This document shows positions 41,076 to 49,094 of a stretch of DNA of 64,000 nucleotides, piece after piece; position 1 is the first letter of the stretch; every line of letters begins with the position of its first letter. Under the pieces are notes generated by a model that had not been told where the DNA came from, searched no databases, and worked only from the letters and a program-made list of their open reading frames with translations. Made by a program: the position numbers and the translations under genes. Source of the DNA: Bacteroidales bacterium (GTDB lineage Bacteria; Bacteroidota; Bacteroidia; Bacteroidales; UBA932); NCBI GenBank assembly GCA_017620335.1, contig JAFZQO010000012.1, forward strand, positions 1 to 64,000, read 5' to 3'.

Positions 41076-41933
41076 ATGAAACGCTTTTTCAGAATAGTCT
41101 GCATCGTGCTTTCCCTCGCCTGCTTCGCGCAGGCGACGGTAAGCGGACAGGCCAGGATAAATACGAAGAAACTGAAGATCGCGGACCTTCCGACGCGCAC
41201 GACCAAGGTCGTGCTCGGCTCGGGCGACATGATGGACAGCGCGCTGCGCGACGAAGTCGCCGCGCGCTGGCGCATCTCGCCCTACGAGTTCTGCACGGCC
41301 GAAGAGTACAAGGCCCTGAAGGAGGATTCCAACTATTATTTCCTGCTCATAGCCCGCTCGGACGAGAAGGAATACCGCGGCATCCGCACCCTTACCCTGA
41401 TGAAGGGAGGCAAGCCCAAGGCGGATGACCCACAGAAGCGGCCCGTGGAGGTCGCCAGCCTGCCTGTCTCCGCGTCCGGATTCCCCTCCGGGAGAGAGAT
41501 TGTATTCCTTCCGGCGCTGCTGGACATACTCCAGGACTACGTCACCCGTGCGATGCGCTCCGACGGGGCTGGGTACACCGGATTCGACATCTACGCCAGC
41601 CAGGTCCGCAAGACCGGCATCAAGCGCATCTTCTTCTCCGAGGATGACCTTGTGCCGGACATGGACGAGGCTTTCAAGAGGCAGTATTTCGACGAGGACA
41701 TGGTCATCATGAGCGAGGAAGAGGCGGATAAGGCCTTCCAGGACGCCACTTACAATACCCTCGTGAGTTACGTCGTGGCACCTTTCGACCCACAGAACGG
41801 TTCATGGTGCTACAAGATGCTGATCGACGCCGGGACGCACGAACTGCTCTATTACAAGCACCATCGCATCAGCGCCCGCAACTGGGCGGGATTCCTTCCC
41901 AAGGACATAAAAGTCATTTTCGCAAAAAGGTAG
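41076..41933 (+). CDS. Secreted protein of unknown function
   Basis: The 285-residue protein has a signal peptide (MKRFFRIVCIVLSLACFAQATVSGQ) and no lipobox. The mature part mixes helices and strands: RTTKVVLGSGDMMDSALRDEVAARWRISPYEFCTAEEYKALKEDSNYYFLLI, IVFLPALLDILQDYVTRAMRS, and a conserved-looking end LVSYVVAPFDPQNGSWCYKMLIDAGTHELLYYKHHRIS. I know no domain name for it; similar proteins occur in Bacteroidales. Its promoter box leaves no leader. The M16 gene starts seven bases after its stop, so the two likely form one transcript. Confidence 0.7.
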   Translation: MKRFFRIVCIVLSLACFAQATVSGQARINTKKLKIADLPTRTTKVVLGSGDMMDSALRDEVAARWRISPYEFCTAEEYKALKEDSNYYFLLIARSDEKEYRGIRTLTLMKGGKPKADDPQKRPVEVASLPVSASGFPSGREIVFLPALLDILQDYVTRAMRSDGAGYTGFDIYASQVRKTGIKRIFFSEDDLVPDMDEAFKRQYFDEDMVIMSEEEADKAFQDATYNTLVSYVVAPFDPQNGSWCYKMLIDAGTHELLYYKHHRISARNWAGFLPKDIKVIFAKR

Positions 41934-41940
41934 GTTTCAG

Positions 41941-43299
41941 ATGATTGCGGGGAAAACGGAGCAAGGGCTGCAATTCGCCGTCAGGCGTGGAGGTTCCTCG
42001 GTGGGCTACTGCGCGCTGAGCATACGCTGCGGCACCAGGGACGAGGAGGGATACCACGGCGGCATCGCACATTTCACTGAACATACCCTCTTCAAGGGCA
42101 CAGCCCGCAAGAGCGCGGCGGTCGTGAACGGCTATCTCGACAGGCTGGGCGGCGAACTGAACGCCTTCACCACCAAGGAGGAGATAGTCCTTCACGCCAC
42201 GGTGCTCAAGGAGGACTTGCCGAAGGCGGCGGGGCTCCTGTTCGAGCTCGCGACCGAAGCGACGTTCCCGGAGAAGGAGGTCGAGACAGAAAAAGGCGTC
42301 GTCATCGACGAGATCCAGTCCTACAAGGACTCCCCTGCGGACGAGATTTACGACCGCTTCGAAGAGATGCTTTACGAGGGGCATCCCCTGGGCCGGTCCA
42401 TCCTCGGGAAGCCGGCCTCAGTGCGCCGCATCACCTCCGATGAGCTGCGGCGCTTCGTACGGGAGAATTTCACCCCGGAACGGATGGCCTTCACCATGAT
42501 GGCCGACTTCAGCGAAGCGCGCATGGAACGGGACGTCCGCAAGCTCGCCAACCGATTCTTCCCTTCAGCCGGCGGGAGCATCGGAGCTGAAAACGTCCTG
42601 CTCCGCAGGACCCCCCCCAAGCAAGCTTGGGTCCCCCCCTCTTACGATGCCGAGGGTGGCACGGTTTTCAGCCCCGATGCTCCCGCCGTCGAAGATCTTT
42701 CCAGTAATTCCGGGCGAAGCGAAGATACTGCCGAATGTACTTGCAACCACTTCGACATGACGGTGGACAAGCGGAACCATGAGGTGAATGCCGTTATCGG
42801 CGGTCCAGCTCCGTCCCTCTACGAAGAGAAGGAGCGCATCGCCGCCATACTCCTGGCCAACATCCTCGGCGGCCCCGCCTCAAACTCCATTCTCAACGAC
42901 GTGTTGCGAGAGAAGAACGGCTGGGTCTATGGCGTCGAATGCGGCTACACCCAATACCGCGACACCGGCATCATGGCCGTCAGCCTAGGCTGCGACAGGG
43001 ACAACCTCGAAAAGTGCTTTGCCGCCATAGACAAAGCGGTCCGTGATCTTCAGGAGAAACCCCTGAGTGACAGGAAGTTGAAGGCAGCTAAGAAACAATT
43101 GCTGGGACAGCTGGCCATTAGTTCCGAATCCGGCGAGGCCCAGTGCCTGTCGATGGGCAAGAGCCTTCTCGCCTTCGGACGCGTCGCGTCCTCCGCCGAG
43201 AACAAGGCCGCCATCGAGGCCGTCACCGCAGCCGATCTCCAGGCCATGGCGCTCCGCATCTTCTCCCCCTCCAACCTCTCCCGCCTCATATACCTCTGA
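41941..43299 (+). CDS. M16 family zinc peptidase carrying two inserted repeats
   Basis: The 452-residue protein is a single-chain M16 peptidase (processing peptidase type) with the inverted zinc motif HFTEH (residues 44-48) and the third ligand in EVETEKGVVIDEI (glutamate near 119). The N-terminal half runs to about 208 (MERDVRKLANRFFPSAG), and the C-terminal half resumes at HFDMTVDKRNHEVNAVIGGPAPSLY. Between them about 60 residues are encoded by repeat DNA: residues 211-249 by the palindromic element and 250-272 by a second short repeat. M16 proteins usually have a linker here, so the fold may tolerate it. There is no signal peptide. Confidence 0.9.
   Translation: MIAGKTEQGLQFAVRRGGSSVGYCALSIRCGTRDEEGYHGGIAHFTEHTLFKGTARKSAAVVNGYLDRLGGELNAFTTKEEIVLHATVLKEDLPKAAGLLFELATEATFPEKEVETEKGVVIDEIQSYKDSPADEIYDRFEEMLYEGHPLGRSILGKPASVRRITSDELRRFVRENFTPERMAFTMMADFSEARMERDVRKLANRFFPSAGGSIGAENVLLRRTPPKQAWVPPSYDAEGGTVFSPDAPAVEDLSSNSGRSEDTAECTCNHFDMTVDKRNHEVNAVIGGPAPSLYEEKERIAAILLANILGGPASNSILNDVLREKNGWVYGVECGYTQYRDTGIMAVSLGCDRDNLEKCFAAIDKAVRDLQEKPLSDRKLKAAKKQLLGQLAISSESGEAQCLSMGKSLLAFGRVASSAENKAAIEAVTAADLQAMALRIFSPSNLSRLIYL
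42571..42687. repeat. 117-bp palindromic element, copy 2, in the M16 gene
   Basis: The core 42595-42663 (69 bp) is the same as in dnaX except one base, and lies in the same plus-strand orientation. Its 24-bp arms (42571-42594 and 42664-42687) again match each other with one mismatch, but their outer sequence (GGCGGGAGCATCGGAGC and complement) is unrelated to the dnaX arms. Only the inner CTGAAAAC/GTTTTCAG is similar. Here the plus strand is translated (NVLLRRTPPKQAWVPPSY...), the opposite strand to dnaX, again without a stop and with the same codon phase relative to the core. Confidence 0.85.
42688..42756. repeat. Second short repeat in the M16 gene
   Basis: Right after the palindromic element, GTCGAAG (42688-42694) and CTTCGAC (42750-42756) flank a stretch containing ATTCCGGGCGAAGCGAAGAT (42708-42727). 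This resembles the CCGAGCGAAGCGAAGGAAT motif found in metG at 45415-45442. It codes residues 250-272 of the peptidase (EDLSSNSGRSEDTAECTCNH), which have no counterpart in ordinary M16 proteins. It looks like a diverged copy of a second dispersed repeat. Confidence 0.5.
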
Positions 43300-43328
43300 T
43301 TCCCCTTCTTATCCCACACACCCCCACA

Positions 43329-43408
43329 TCCTTCTACCGTCGGTCGAAGGATAACGTACTTTTTGCCGAAAACGGCCACTTCCTTCTACCGACGGTCGAA
43401 GGATAACG
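43329..43408. repeat. Two hairpin repeats with 52-bp period
   Basis: A 28-bp sequence at 43329-43356 recurs at 43381-43408 with one mismatch. Each folds as TCCTTC...GAAGGA with an inner ACC/GGT, and ends in TAACG. The spacer holds GCCGAAAACGGC, a further small hairpin. It fills the gap between the convergent M16 and FGGY kinase genes and may act as a terminator for both, though T-runs are short. Confidence 0.65.
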
Positions 43409-43412
43409 CCAA

Positions 43413-44870
43413 TCAGAGGCCGGGGGTGTAGGTGACGGGAGTGACGGAGGAGGCGAGGGCGGCGCGGGTGAGGCCGGCCTGGACGAGGACGTTGCCGAGG
43501 ACGGCAGCGTCCGCGGGGCCGGCCGTGACAGGCACGGCGCACTCGTCGGCCACCATCTGGCACAATACCGGGTCCAGGGCTCCTTCCCCAATGACAGTCA
43601 GGGACTTGAGACGGAAAGGAGTGACACTCTGGAGCTTGGTGAAGGTATTGCCGATCTTTTCAGCAAGGGAGGAATAGATGAGGCGGACGACGGCGGCATC
43701 GTCCGCAGGAGCGGACATGCTGCGCAGCGAGCAGTAGCGTTTGATGGCTGCCGGCATATCGGAGGAAGACATGAGGGTGGCGTCCTCAGGGTCCAGCTGA
43801 GCATTGGTTTCAGCCCCTTCCAGGGCCATACGCGCAATGTCTTCTCCAGAATAGGACTTACCTTCCATGCCCCACTGTTTCAAGCATCTGTCAAGGATGT
43901 CGCAGCCGGAGATACGCTTGACAAGGAGGTTGACGCCTCCGACTCCGGCTTCGTTGGAGAAATTCATCTCGAAGGTCTGGTCATTAACGATCGGGGAGGC
44001 CGTCTCGATGCCCAGGACGCCAACGGCTCCTGTCAGGAGGAATGCGGTGCCTTCCGCGGAAGAAAAGACGCCCGGGAGGGATGCCTTGTCGGAGTCAGGC
44101 GTGACTGGAGAAACAGGGGCGGCGGCAGCGGCGGCGGACGCGAGCCCGTGGCCGATACCGGCCACGACCGGAACGCGTCCCAGCCCCGTAGCCTCAGCCG
44201 CCTCCTCAGTCAGCTTCGCCGGCTTGGAACCCTGCTGCACCACAGAAGGGAAACGCCTTGCCTTTACCTTGCAGGCGGACAGGACGTCCCTTGACAGTTT
44301 CTTCGTTCCGCGGTCAACCAGGCCTGCGGCATAAAGAGAGGTATAGTCGCAGACGCGCTTTCCCGTAAGCAGGTAAACCATGGCGTCAGGGATGAAGAGA
44401 AGGTTCTTCGCCATCTCAAGGGCTACGCTCTTGGAGCGGCGCAGGCCGTACAGCTGCAGCGCGGCATGCGAATCCAGCACGTTGACGCCGGTGGTTTCGT
44501 ACAGTTCGCGGCGTTCCATCCTCCTGAAAAACTTCGAATGATACGACTCCGACAGGATGTCCCCGCCCAGCTGCGGCAGATTGAGGAAACTGCCGTCGGA
44601 AGCCATGCAGACTACACCCGGTACCCAGGCGTCGACGCCTATGGACTCCACGGACACTTTCCTGGAACCGACAGCCGAGAGTCCTTCCAGCACTCCGGAA
44701 TATGCCGCATAGATGTCCCAATATGCCTGTCCGGCAATCGTGACACAGGGAATGGAGAATGAATGAACCGTCTCCGTCGTTACCTTTCCGCCGGCAACGG
44801 AAGCGAGGACGACCTTGCCGCCCGAGGCGCCAAGGTCGACCGCGACATAACGTTTAGTGCTGTCAGCCAT
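43413..44870 (-). CDS. FGGY family carbohydrate kinase (rhamnulokinase-like)
   Basis: The 485-residue sugar kinase has the ASKHA fold: phosphate-1 motif YVAVDLGASGGKVVLA (close to the AVDLGASSGR of rhamnulokinase), SIGVDAWVPGVVCM with the catalytic-aspartate region, the GIGHGLASA region, and an adenosine motif SLTVIGEGALDPVLCQMVADE. The usual GGG of the adenosine motif is altered to GEG. It is the last gene of a long minus-strand run after metG, with no rhamnose isomerase or aldolase nearby, so the substrate is uncertain. The central part (residues 240-265) is rich in alanine and proline. Confidence 0.82.
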   Translation of the reverse strand: MADSTKRYVAVDLGASGGKVVLASVAGGKVTTETVHSFSIPCVTIAGQAYWDIYAAYSGVLEGLSAVGSRKVSVESIGVDAWVPGVVCMASDGSFLNLPQLGGDILSESYHSKFFRRMERRELYETTGVNVLDSHAALQLYGLRRSKSVALEMAKNLLFIPDAMVYLLTGKRVCDYTSLYAAGLVDRGTKKLSRDVLSACKVKARRFPSVVQQGSKPAKLTEEAAEATGLGRVPVVAGIGHGLASAAAAAAPVSPVTPDSDKASLPGVFSSAEGTAFLLTGAVGVLGIETASPIVNDQTFEMNFSNEAGVGGVNLLVKRISGCDILDRCLKQWGMEGKSYSGEDIARMALEGAETNAQLDPEDATLMSSSDMPAAIKRYCSLRSMSAPADDAAVVRLIYSSLAEKIGNTFTKLQSVTPFRLKSLTVIGEGALDPVLCQMVADECAVPVTAGPADAAVLGNVLVQAGLTRAALASSVTPVTYTPGL

Positions 44871-44874
44871 ATGC

Positions 44875-47079
44875 TTATCCTATCTGGGAACCGTTATTCA
44901 GAACCTCTTGGGGAGTGATGAAGCGCATCTTCCCGTCGCCCTGCCTGGCCATCAGGATCATGCCCTTGGACTCGATGCCGCGGATCTTGCGGGGGGCGAG
45001 GTTGGCGAGGATGCATATCTGCTTGCCGAGCATCTGCTCGGGAGTGTAATACTCCGCGATGCCGGAAACTATGGTACGGGTGTCGATGCCCGTATCGATG
45101 GTCAGTTTCAAGAGCTTGTCGGTCTTCGGGACCCGCTCGGCCTCCAGGACCGTGGCGGTGCGGATGTCCATCTTCTCGAAGTCGTCGAAGGTGCACTCAG
45201 CCTTCTGCGGCTCGACGCGCTTCGCGGCCTCGGCGGCGGCAGCGGCGGCCTCGGCCGCCTCGCGCTCCGCCCTGACGGCCGCCAGCCTGTCGAGTTGCTC
45301 CTGTATGGCGTCGTCCTCAATCTTGGCGAACAGCAGCTCTGCAGCGCCGATCGCGTGCCCGACGGGCAGGAGGTCCGCCTCGCCGAGGCGGTCCCAGGTA
45401 AGGACCACGGGGAAAGATTCCTTCGCTTCGCTCGGAATGACAGAACCGGCGTGCACGGTGTGCAGCGCCGCGCCTTCGCCCTCGCGGTACGTGTTGACCG
45501 TCTCCTGCTCGCCCACGCGGTGGTCGAAGCCGGCGTCGAGGCCGACGCGCAGCATGCCGCGCAGCCTTTCCGCCGCGAACGGCGTGAACGGCTCGAAGGC
45601 CAGCGCCAGGTCGGCGCAGATCTGCAGCGACACGTTGAGGATGGTCGCGCAGCGGGCCATGTCGGTCTTGGCGACCTTCCAGGGCTCCGTGTCGGAGATG
45701 TACTTGTTGCCCACGCGGGCGATGCCCATCGCGTCCTTGAGCGCCTCGCGGAAATGGTAGGTGTCGAGGTTGCGCTCAAGCGAGGCCCGGAGTTCCGGGA
45801 TGGCGGCGAGCGCCTCGCGGTCCACGTCCAGGAGCTCCCCGCAAGCGGGGACCTTCCCCTCGAAATACTTATGCGTCAGCACGATGGCCCTATTGACGAA
45901 ATTGCCGAAGATGGCCACCAGCTCGCTGTTGTTGCGGGTCTGGAAGTCCTTCCAGCTGAAGTCGTTGTCCTTGGTCTCGGGAGCGTTGGCCGTAAGGACG
46001 TAGCGCATCACGTCCTCCTTTCCCGGGAACTGCTCCAGATATTCATGTGCCCAGACGGCCCAGTTGCGCGAAGTTGAAATCTTGTCGCCTTCGAGGTTGA
46101 GGAACTCGTTGGCGGGGACGTTCTCGGGCAGTACGTAGCCGTCGCCGTAAGCCTTCAGCATCGAAGGGAACACTATGCAGTGGAAGACGATGTTGTCCTT
46201 TCCGATGAAATGGACCAGCTTGGTATCAGGGCTCTTCCACCAACTCTCCCAGGACTGCGGAAGCAGTTCCCTGGTGTTGGAAATGTAGCCGATGGGAGCG
46301 TCGAACCAGACATAGAGGACCTTGCCCTCGGCGCCCTCGACGGGCACCGGAACGCCCCAGTCGAGGTCGCGCGTGACGGCGCGGGGCTGGAGGCCTCCGT
46401 CGAGCCAGCTCTTCACCTGGCCGTAGACGTTCGGACGCCACTCGGTGTGTCCCTCGAGTATCCATTCGCGCAGCCACTGCTCGTAGTCCTGAAGGGGAAG
46501 GTACCAGTGTGTGGTCTTCTTCTTCACTGGCTCCGCACCGCTGAGCTTGGACTTGGGGTTGATCAGCTCCTCGGGGCTGAGCGTGCTGCCGCACTTCTCG
46601 CACTGGTCGCCGTAGGCCCCTTCGTTGCCGCACTTGGGGCAGGTGCCGACGATGTAACGGTCGGCAAGGAAGGTCTTGGCCTCAGGGTCGTAGTACTGCT
46701 CCGACTCGCGCGTGACGAACTTCCCCTCCTCGTAGAGCTTGCGGAAGAAGCCGGAGGCGTTGTCCGCATGCACCGCGGACGAGGTGCGTCCGTAGATGTC
46801 GAAATTAATGCCGAGCCCGGTGAAGGACTCCTTTATGATGCCGTGGTACTTGTCGACGATGTCCTGCGGGGTGCAGCCCTGCTGGCGGGCCTTGATGGTG
46901 ATCGGCACGCCGTGCTCGTCGGAGCCGCAGACGTAGAGCACGTCCTCCCCGCGCATCCTCAGGTACCTGACATATATGTCCGCAGGTACATAGACGCCGG
47001 CGAGGTGGCCGATGTGGACCGGACCGTTGGCGTAAGGGAGCGCGCAGGTCACGAGGGTTCGTTTGTGATTCTTTTCCAT
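44875..47079 (-). CDS. metG: Methionyl-tRNA synthetase
   Basis: MetG charges tRNA-Met. The 734-residue protein has [14 protein letters not shown] (HIGH at 22-25), the zinc finger [18 protein letters not shown] (about 144-161), the KMSKS loop as [10 protein letters not shown] (about 333-342), an anticodon-binding domain, and a C-terminal Trbp111-like OB domain (about 620-734, [26 protein letters not shown]). An unusual insert near residues 525-565 includes [11 protein letters not shown], coded by a dispersed repeat at 45415-45442. metG starts four bases after the dnaG stop. Confidence 0.95.
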   Translation of the reverse strand: MEKNHKRTLVTCALPYANGPVHIGHLAGVYVPADIYVRYLRMRGEDVLYVCGSDEHGVPITIKARQQGCTPQDIVDKYHGIIKESFTGLGINFDIYGRTSSAVHADNASGFFRKLYEEGKFVTRESEQYYDPEAKTFLADRYIVGTCPKCGNEGAYGDQCEKCGSTLSPEELINPKSKLSGAEPVKKKTTHWYLPLQDYEQWLREWILEGHTEWRPNVYGQVKSWLDGGLQPRAVTRDLDWGVPVPVEGAEGKVLYVWFDAPIGYISNTRELLPQSWESWWKSPDTKLVHFIGKDNIVFHCIVFPSMLKAYGDGYVLPENVPANEFLNLEGDKISTSRNWAVWAHEYLEQFPGKEDVMRYVLTANAPETKDNDFSWKDFQTRNNSELVAIFGNFVNRAIVLTHKYFEGKVPACGELLDVDREALAAIPELRASLERNLDTYHFREALKDAMGIARVGNKYISDTEPWKVAKTDMARCATILNVSLQICADLALAFEPFTPFAAERLRGMLRVGLDAGFDHRVGEQETVNTYREGEGAALHTVHAGSVIPSEAKESFPVVLTWDRLGEADLLPVGHAIGAAELLFAKIEDDAIQEQLDRLAAVRAEREAAEAAAAAAEAAKRVEPQKAECTFDDFEKMDIRTATVLEAERVPKTDKLLKLTIDTGIDTRTIVSGIAEYYTPEQMLGKQICILANLAPRKIRGIESKGMILMARQGDGKMRFITPQEVLNNGSQIG
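45415..45442. repeat. Dispersed repeat inside metG
   Basis: Read on the minus strand this is TGTCATTCC followed by GAGCGAAGCGAAGGAATCT, a hairpin (ATTCC/GGAAT) of a form that I recall from many bacterial genomes as a dispersed repeat, coding [11 protein letters not shown]. It lies in a poorly conserved linker of MetG and keeps the frame. A diverged copy seems to lie at 42708-42727. Confidence 0.55.
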
Positions 47080-47083
47080 ATTG

Positions 47084-49087
47084 TCAATCGATTCTTTCTC
47101 TTCCTATTCTCTGTTTCACTGTCTTCTGGGCGGCGGATAGCTTCTGCATCTCGGCCATGATGGCCGTCTGCTGCTCCTCAGGCGCCGTTGCAAGCGACTT
47201 TATCAGCGTGGCCATCCTGTCCTCGATGCGCTTGCCGGCGTAGACGAGTATGGCCTTGGGCACGAAATTGACCAGCCAGGAGTCCTTCGTGGTCATCGCG
47301 TCCTCGAAGTTCTTCACGGTCAGCTGGTACTTCTCCATGGAAAGTTCGGCAGTGACGAAGGCGACCGTCCTGTCGGGAGAGTTGAGCAGCATGCGGACTA
47401 TCTCCTCCTGCTCGTAGCCTTCGTCGTACTCCTTCATGTAAGCGTCGTAGGCGTCCCGGAAGGCCTTGTTGGCGAATGAGATGCCGTCGGCCTCCAGCGC
47501 GGCGCGGATGAAATCAGCCACGGTGGGCTTGTCGTCCTCGCTGCCGGAATAGTAGTCCGAGTCGCTCTCGAAGTCCAGCTCGGAGGTACCGTACGACAGG
47601 ATGAAGGTCAGGAGCTCCCGCTCGGCGGGGGCAAGGGTCCGGTTCTCCTCCAGGGCCTGCAGGCCCTGCGCGGGGACCGGACGGGGCGCCTCCGGCGCTG
47701 GGGCGGCGGGGTCGTAGTCCGGCTGGAGGCCGGCCTCGACGCGCCGCCGCGCCCGCTCCTCCTCCTTCCGCTCGTCCTCGCGCATCTGCCGCCTGTCGGC
47801 ATTGATGCGCTCGAAGATGATGCGGGTCTCGACGCCGAAACGCTGCGATACGGCGTCGACGAAGACCGAACGCTTCACCGCGTCCGGAATCAACGCCACC
47901 GTATCCGCAATCACGTTGATGAGGTTCGCCCGCCCCAGCGGGTCGTTGTCCGCTACGGGATTGACCAGCGCCATGTACGACACGAAGTCCATCTCGTTCC
48001 GGGAAATGAAGTCCCGGACCTCCTCCAGGGTATGCTTGCGGCAGAACGAGTCGGGGTCGTCCCCGTCGGGGAACAGCACCAGGCTGACGTTCATGCCTTC
48101 CTTGAGTATCATCCCGATGGCCCTCTGGGCGGCATGTATCCCTGCGGCGTCGCCGTCATACATCACGGTGATGTTGTTCGTGAACTTCTTGATGATGCGT
48201 ATCTGCTCCTCGGTGAGGGAAGTGCCGCAGGAAGCCACGACGTTGCGCAGGCCCAGCTGATGCATCGACACCACGTCTACGTTGCCCTCCGCGAGGAAGC
48301 ACTTGTCCGACTTGGAGATGTCCCCCTTGGCCAGCCAGATGCCGTACAGCGCCCGGCTCTTGACGTAGATGGGGGTCTCGGGGGAATTGACGTACTTCGC
48401 GATGTTGGATTCACTGCTGAGCGTGCGTCCGCTGTAGGCGATGACGCGTCCGGCGAGCGAATGGATGGGGAACATCACCCTCGAGTGGAAGCGGTCCACG
48501 ACGCGGCCGTCCTCGTACTGGATGCAGAGACCGGCCTCGACAAGGTACTCGGCCTTGAAGCCTTCGGCCATCGCGGCGTCCGTCAGCGCGGTGCGCCCGG
48601 ACGGCGCCCAGCCCAGGCCGAAGCGCTCCACCGTCTCGTCATCGAGCCCGCGCTTGGAATGCAGGTAATTGAGACCGGTGCTGCGCCCCTCGTCAGTGTG
48701 CAACAGGCTGTTTACGAAGAACTTCTGCGCAAACTCCGACACCAGCATCAGGCTTTCCGTACGCTGGCGCGCGGCTATCTCCTCGACCGTCTCCTCCTTC
48801 TCCTTCACTTCGATATGGTACTTGTTTGCAAGGTACTTCAGGGCCTCCACGTAAGTGTAGTGCTCGTGCTCCATGACGAATCCGACCGCGGATCCGGCCT
48901 TGCCGCATCCGAAGCACTTGAATATGCCCTTGGAGGGAGAGACGTAGAAGGAAGGGGTCTTCTCGTTGTGGAAAGGGCAGCAGGCGACAAGGTTGGCTCC
49001 GCGGCGCCTGAGCGTCACGAAATCTCCTACCACCTCGTCGATCCTGGCAGCGTCCAGGATCCTGTCAACCGTTTCCTGAGGTATCAT
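47084..49087 (-). CDS. dnaG: DNA primase
   Basis: DnaG makes RNA primers at replication forks. The 667-residue protein has the N-terminal zinc ribbon C37, H40, C58, C61 ([30 protein letters not shown]), the RNA polymerase core with [19 protein letters not shown], Toprim motifs [14 protein letters not shown] and [18 protein letters not shown], the basic CGTSLTEEQ region, and a C-terminal helicase-binding domain. It is between recQ and metG, seven and four bases apart, which joins replication, repair and translation genes in one message. Confidence 0.96.
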   Translation of the reverse strand: MIPQETVDRILDAARIDEVVGDFVTLRRRGANLVACCPFHNEKTPSFYVSPSKGIFKCFGCGKAGSAVGFVMEHEHYTYVEALKYLANKYHIEVKEKEETVEEIAARQRTESLMLVSEFAQKFFVNSLLHTDEGRSTGLNYLHSKRGLDDETVERFGLGWAPSGRTALTDAAMAEGFKAEYLVEAGLCIQYEDGRVVDRFHSRVMFPIHSLAGRVIAYSGRTLSSESNIAKYVNSPETPIYVKSRALYGIWLAKGDISKSDKCFLAEGNVDVVSMHQLGLRNVVASCGTSLTEEQIRIIKKFTNNITVMYDGDAAGIHAAQRAIGMILKEGMNVSLVLFPDGDDPDSFCRKHTLEEVRDFISRNEMDFVSYMALVNPVADNDPLGRANLINVIADTVALIPDAVKRSVFVDAVSQRFGVETRIIFERINADRRQMREDERKEEERARRRVEAGLQPDYDPAAPAPEAPRPVPAQGLQALEENRTLAPAERELLTFILSYGTSELDFESDSDYYSGSEDDKPTVADFIRAALEADGISFANKAFRDAYDAYMKEYDEGYEQEEIVRMLLNSPDRTVAFVTAELSMEKYQLTVKNFEDAMTTKDSWLVNFVPKAILVYAGKRIEDRMATLIKSLATAPEEQQTAIMAEMQKLSAAQKTVKQRIGRERID

Positions 49088-49094
49088 GCACTTC

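Noticed and set aside
39757-42687. Integron attC sites as explanation of the variable-arm element
   Set aside because: The inverted arms are much longer and more perfect than in attC, there is no integrase or cassette array, and the sites are inside housekeeping genes in frame.
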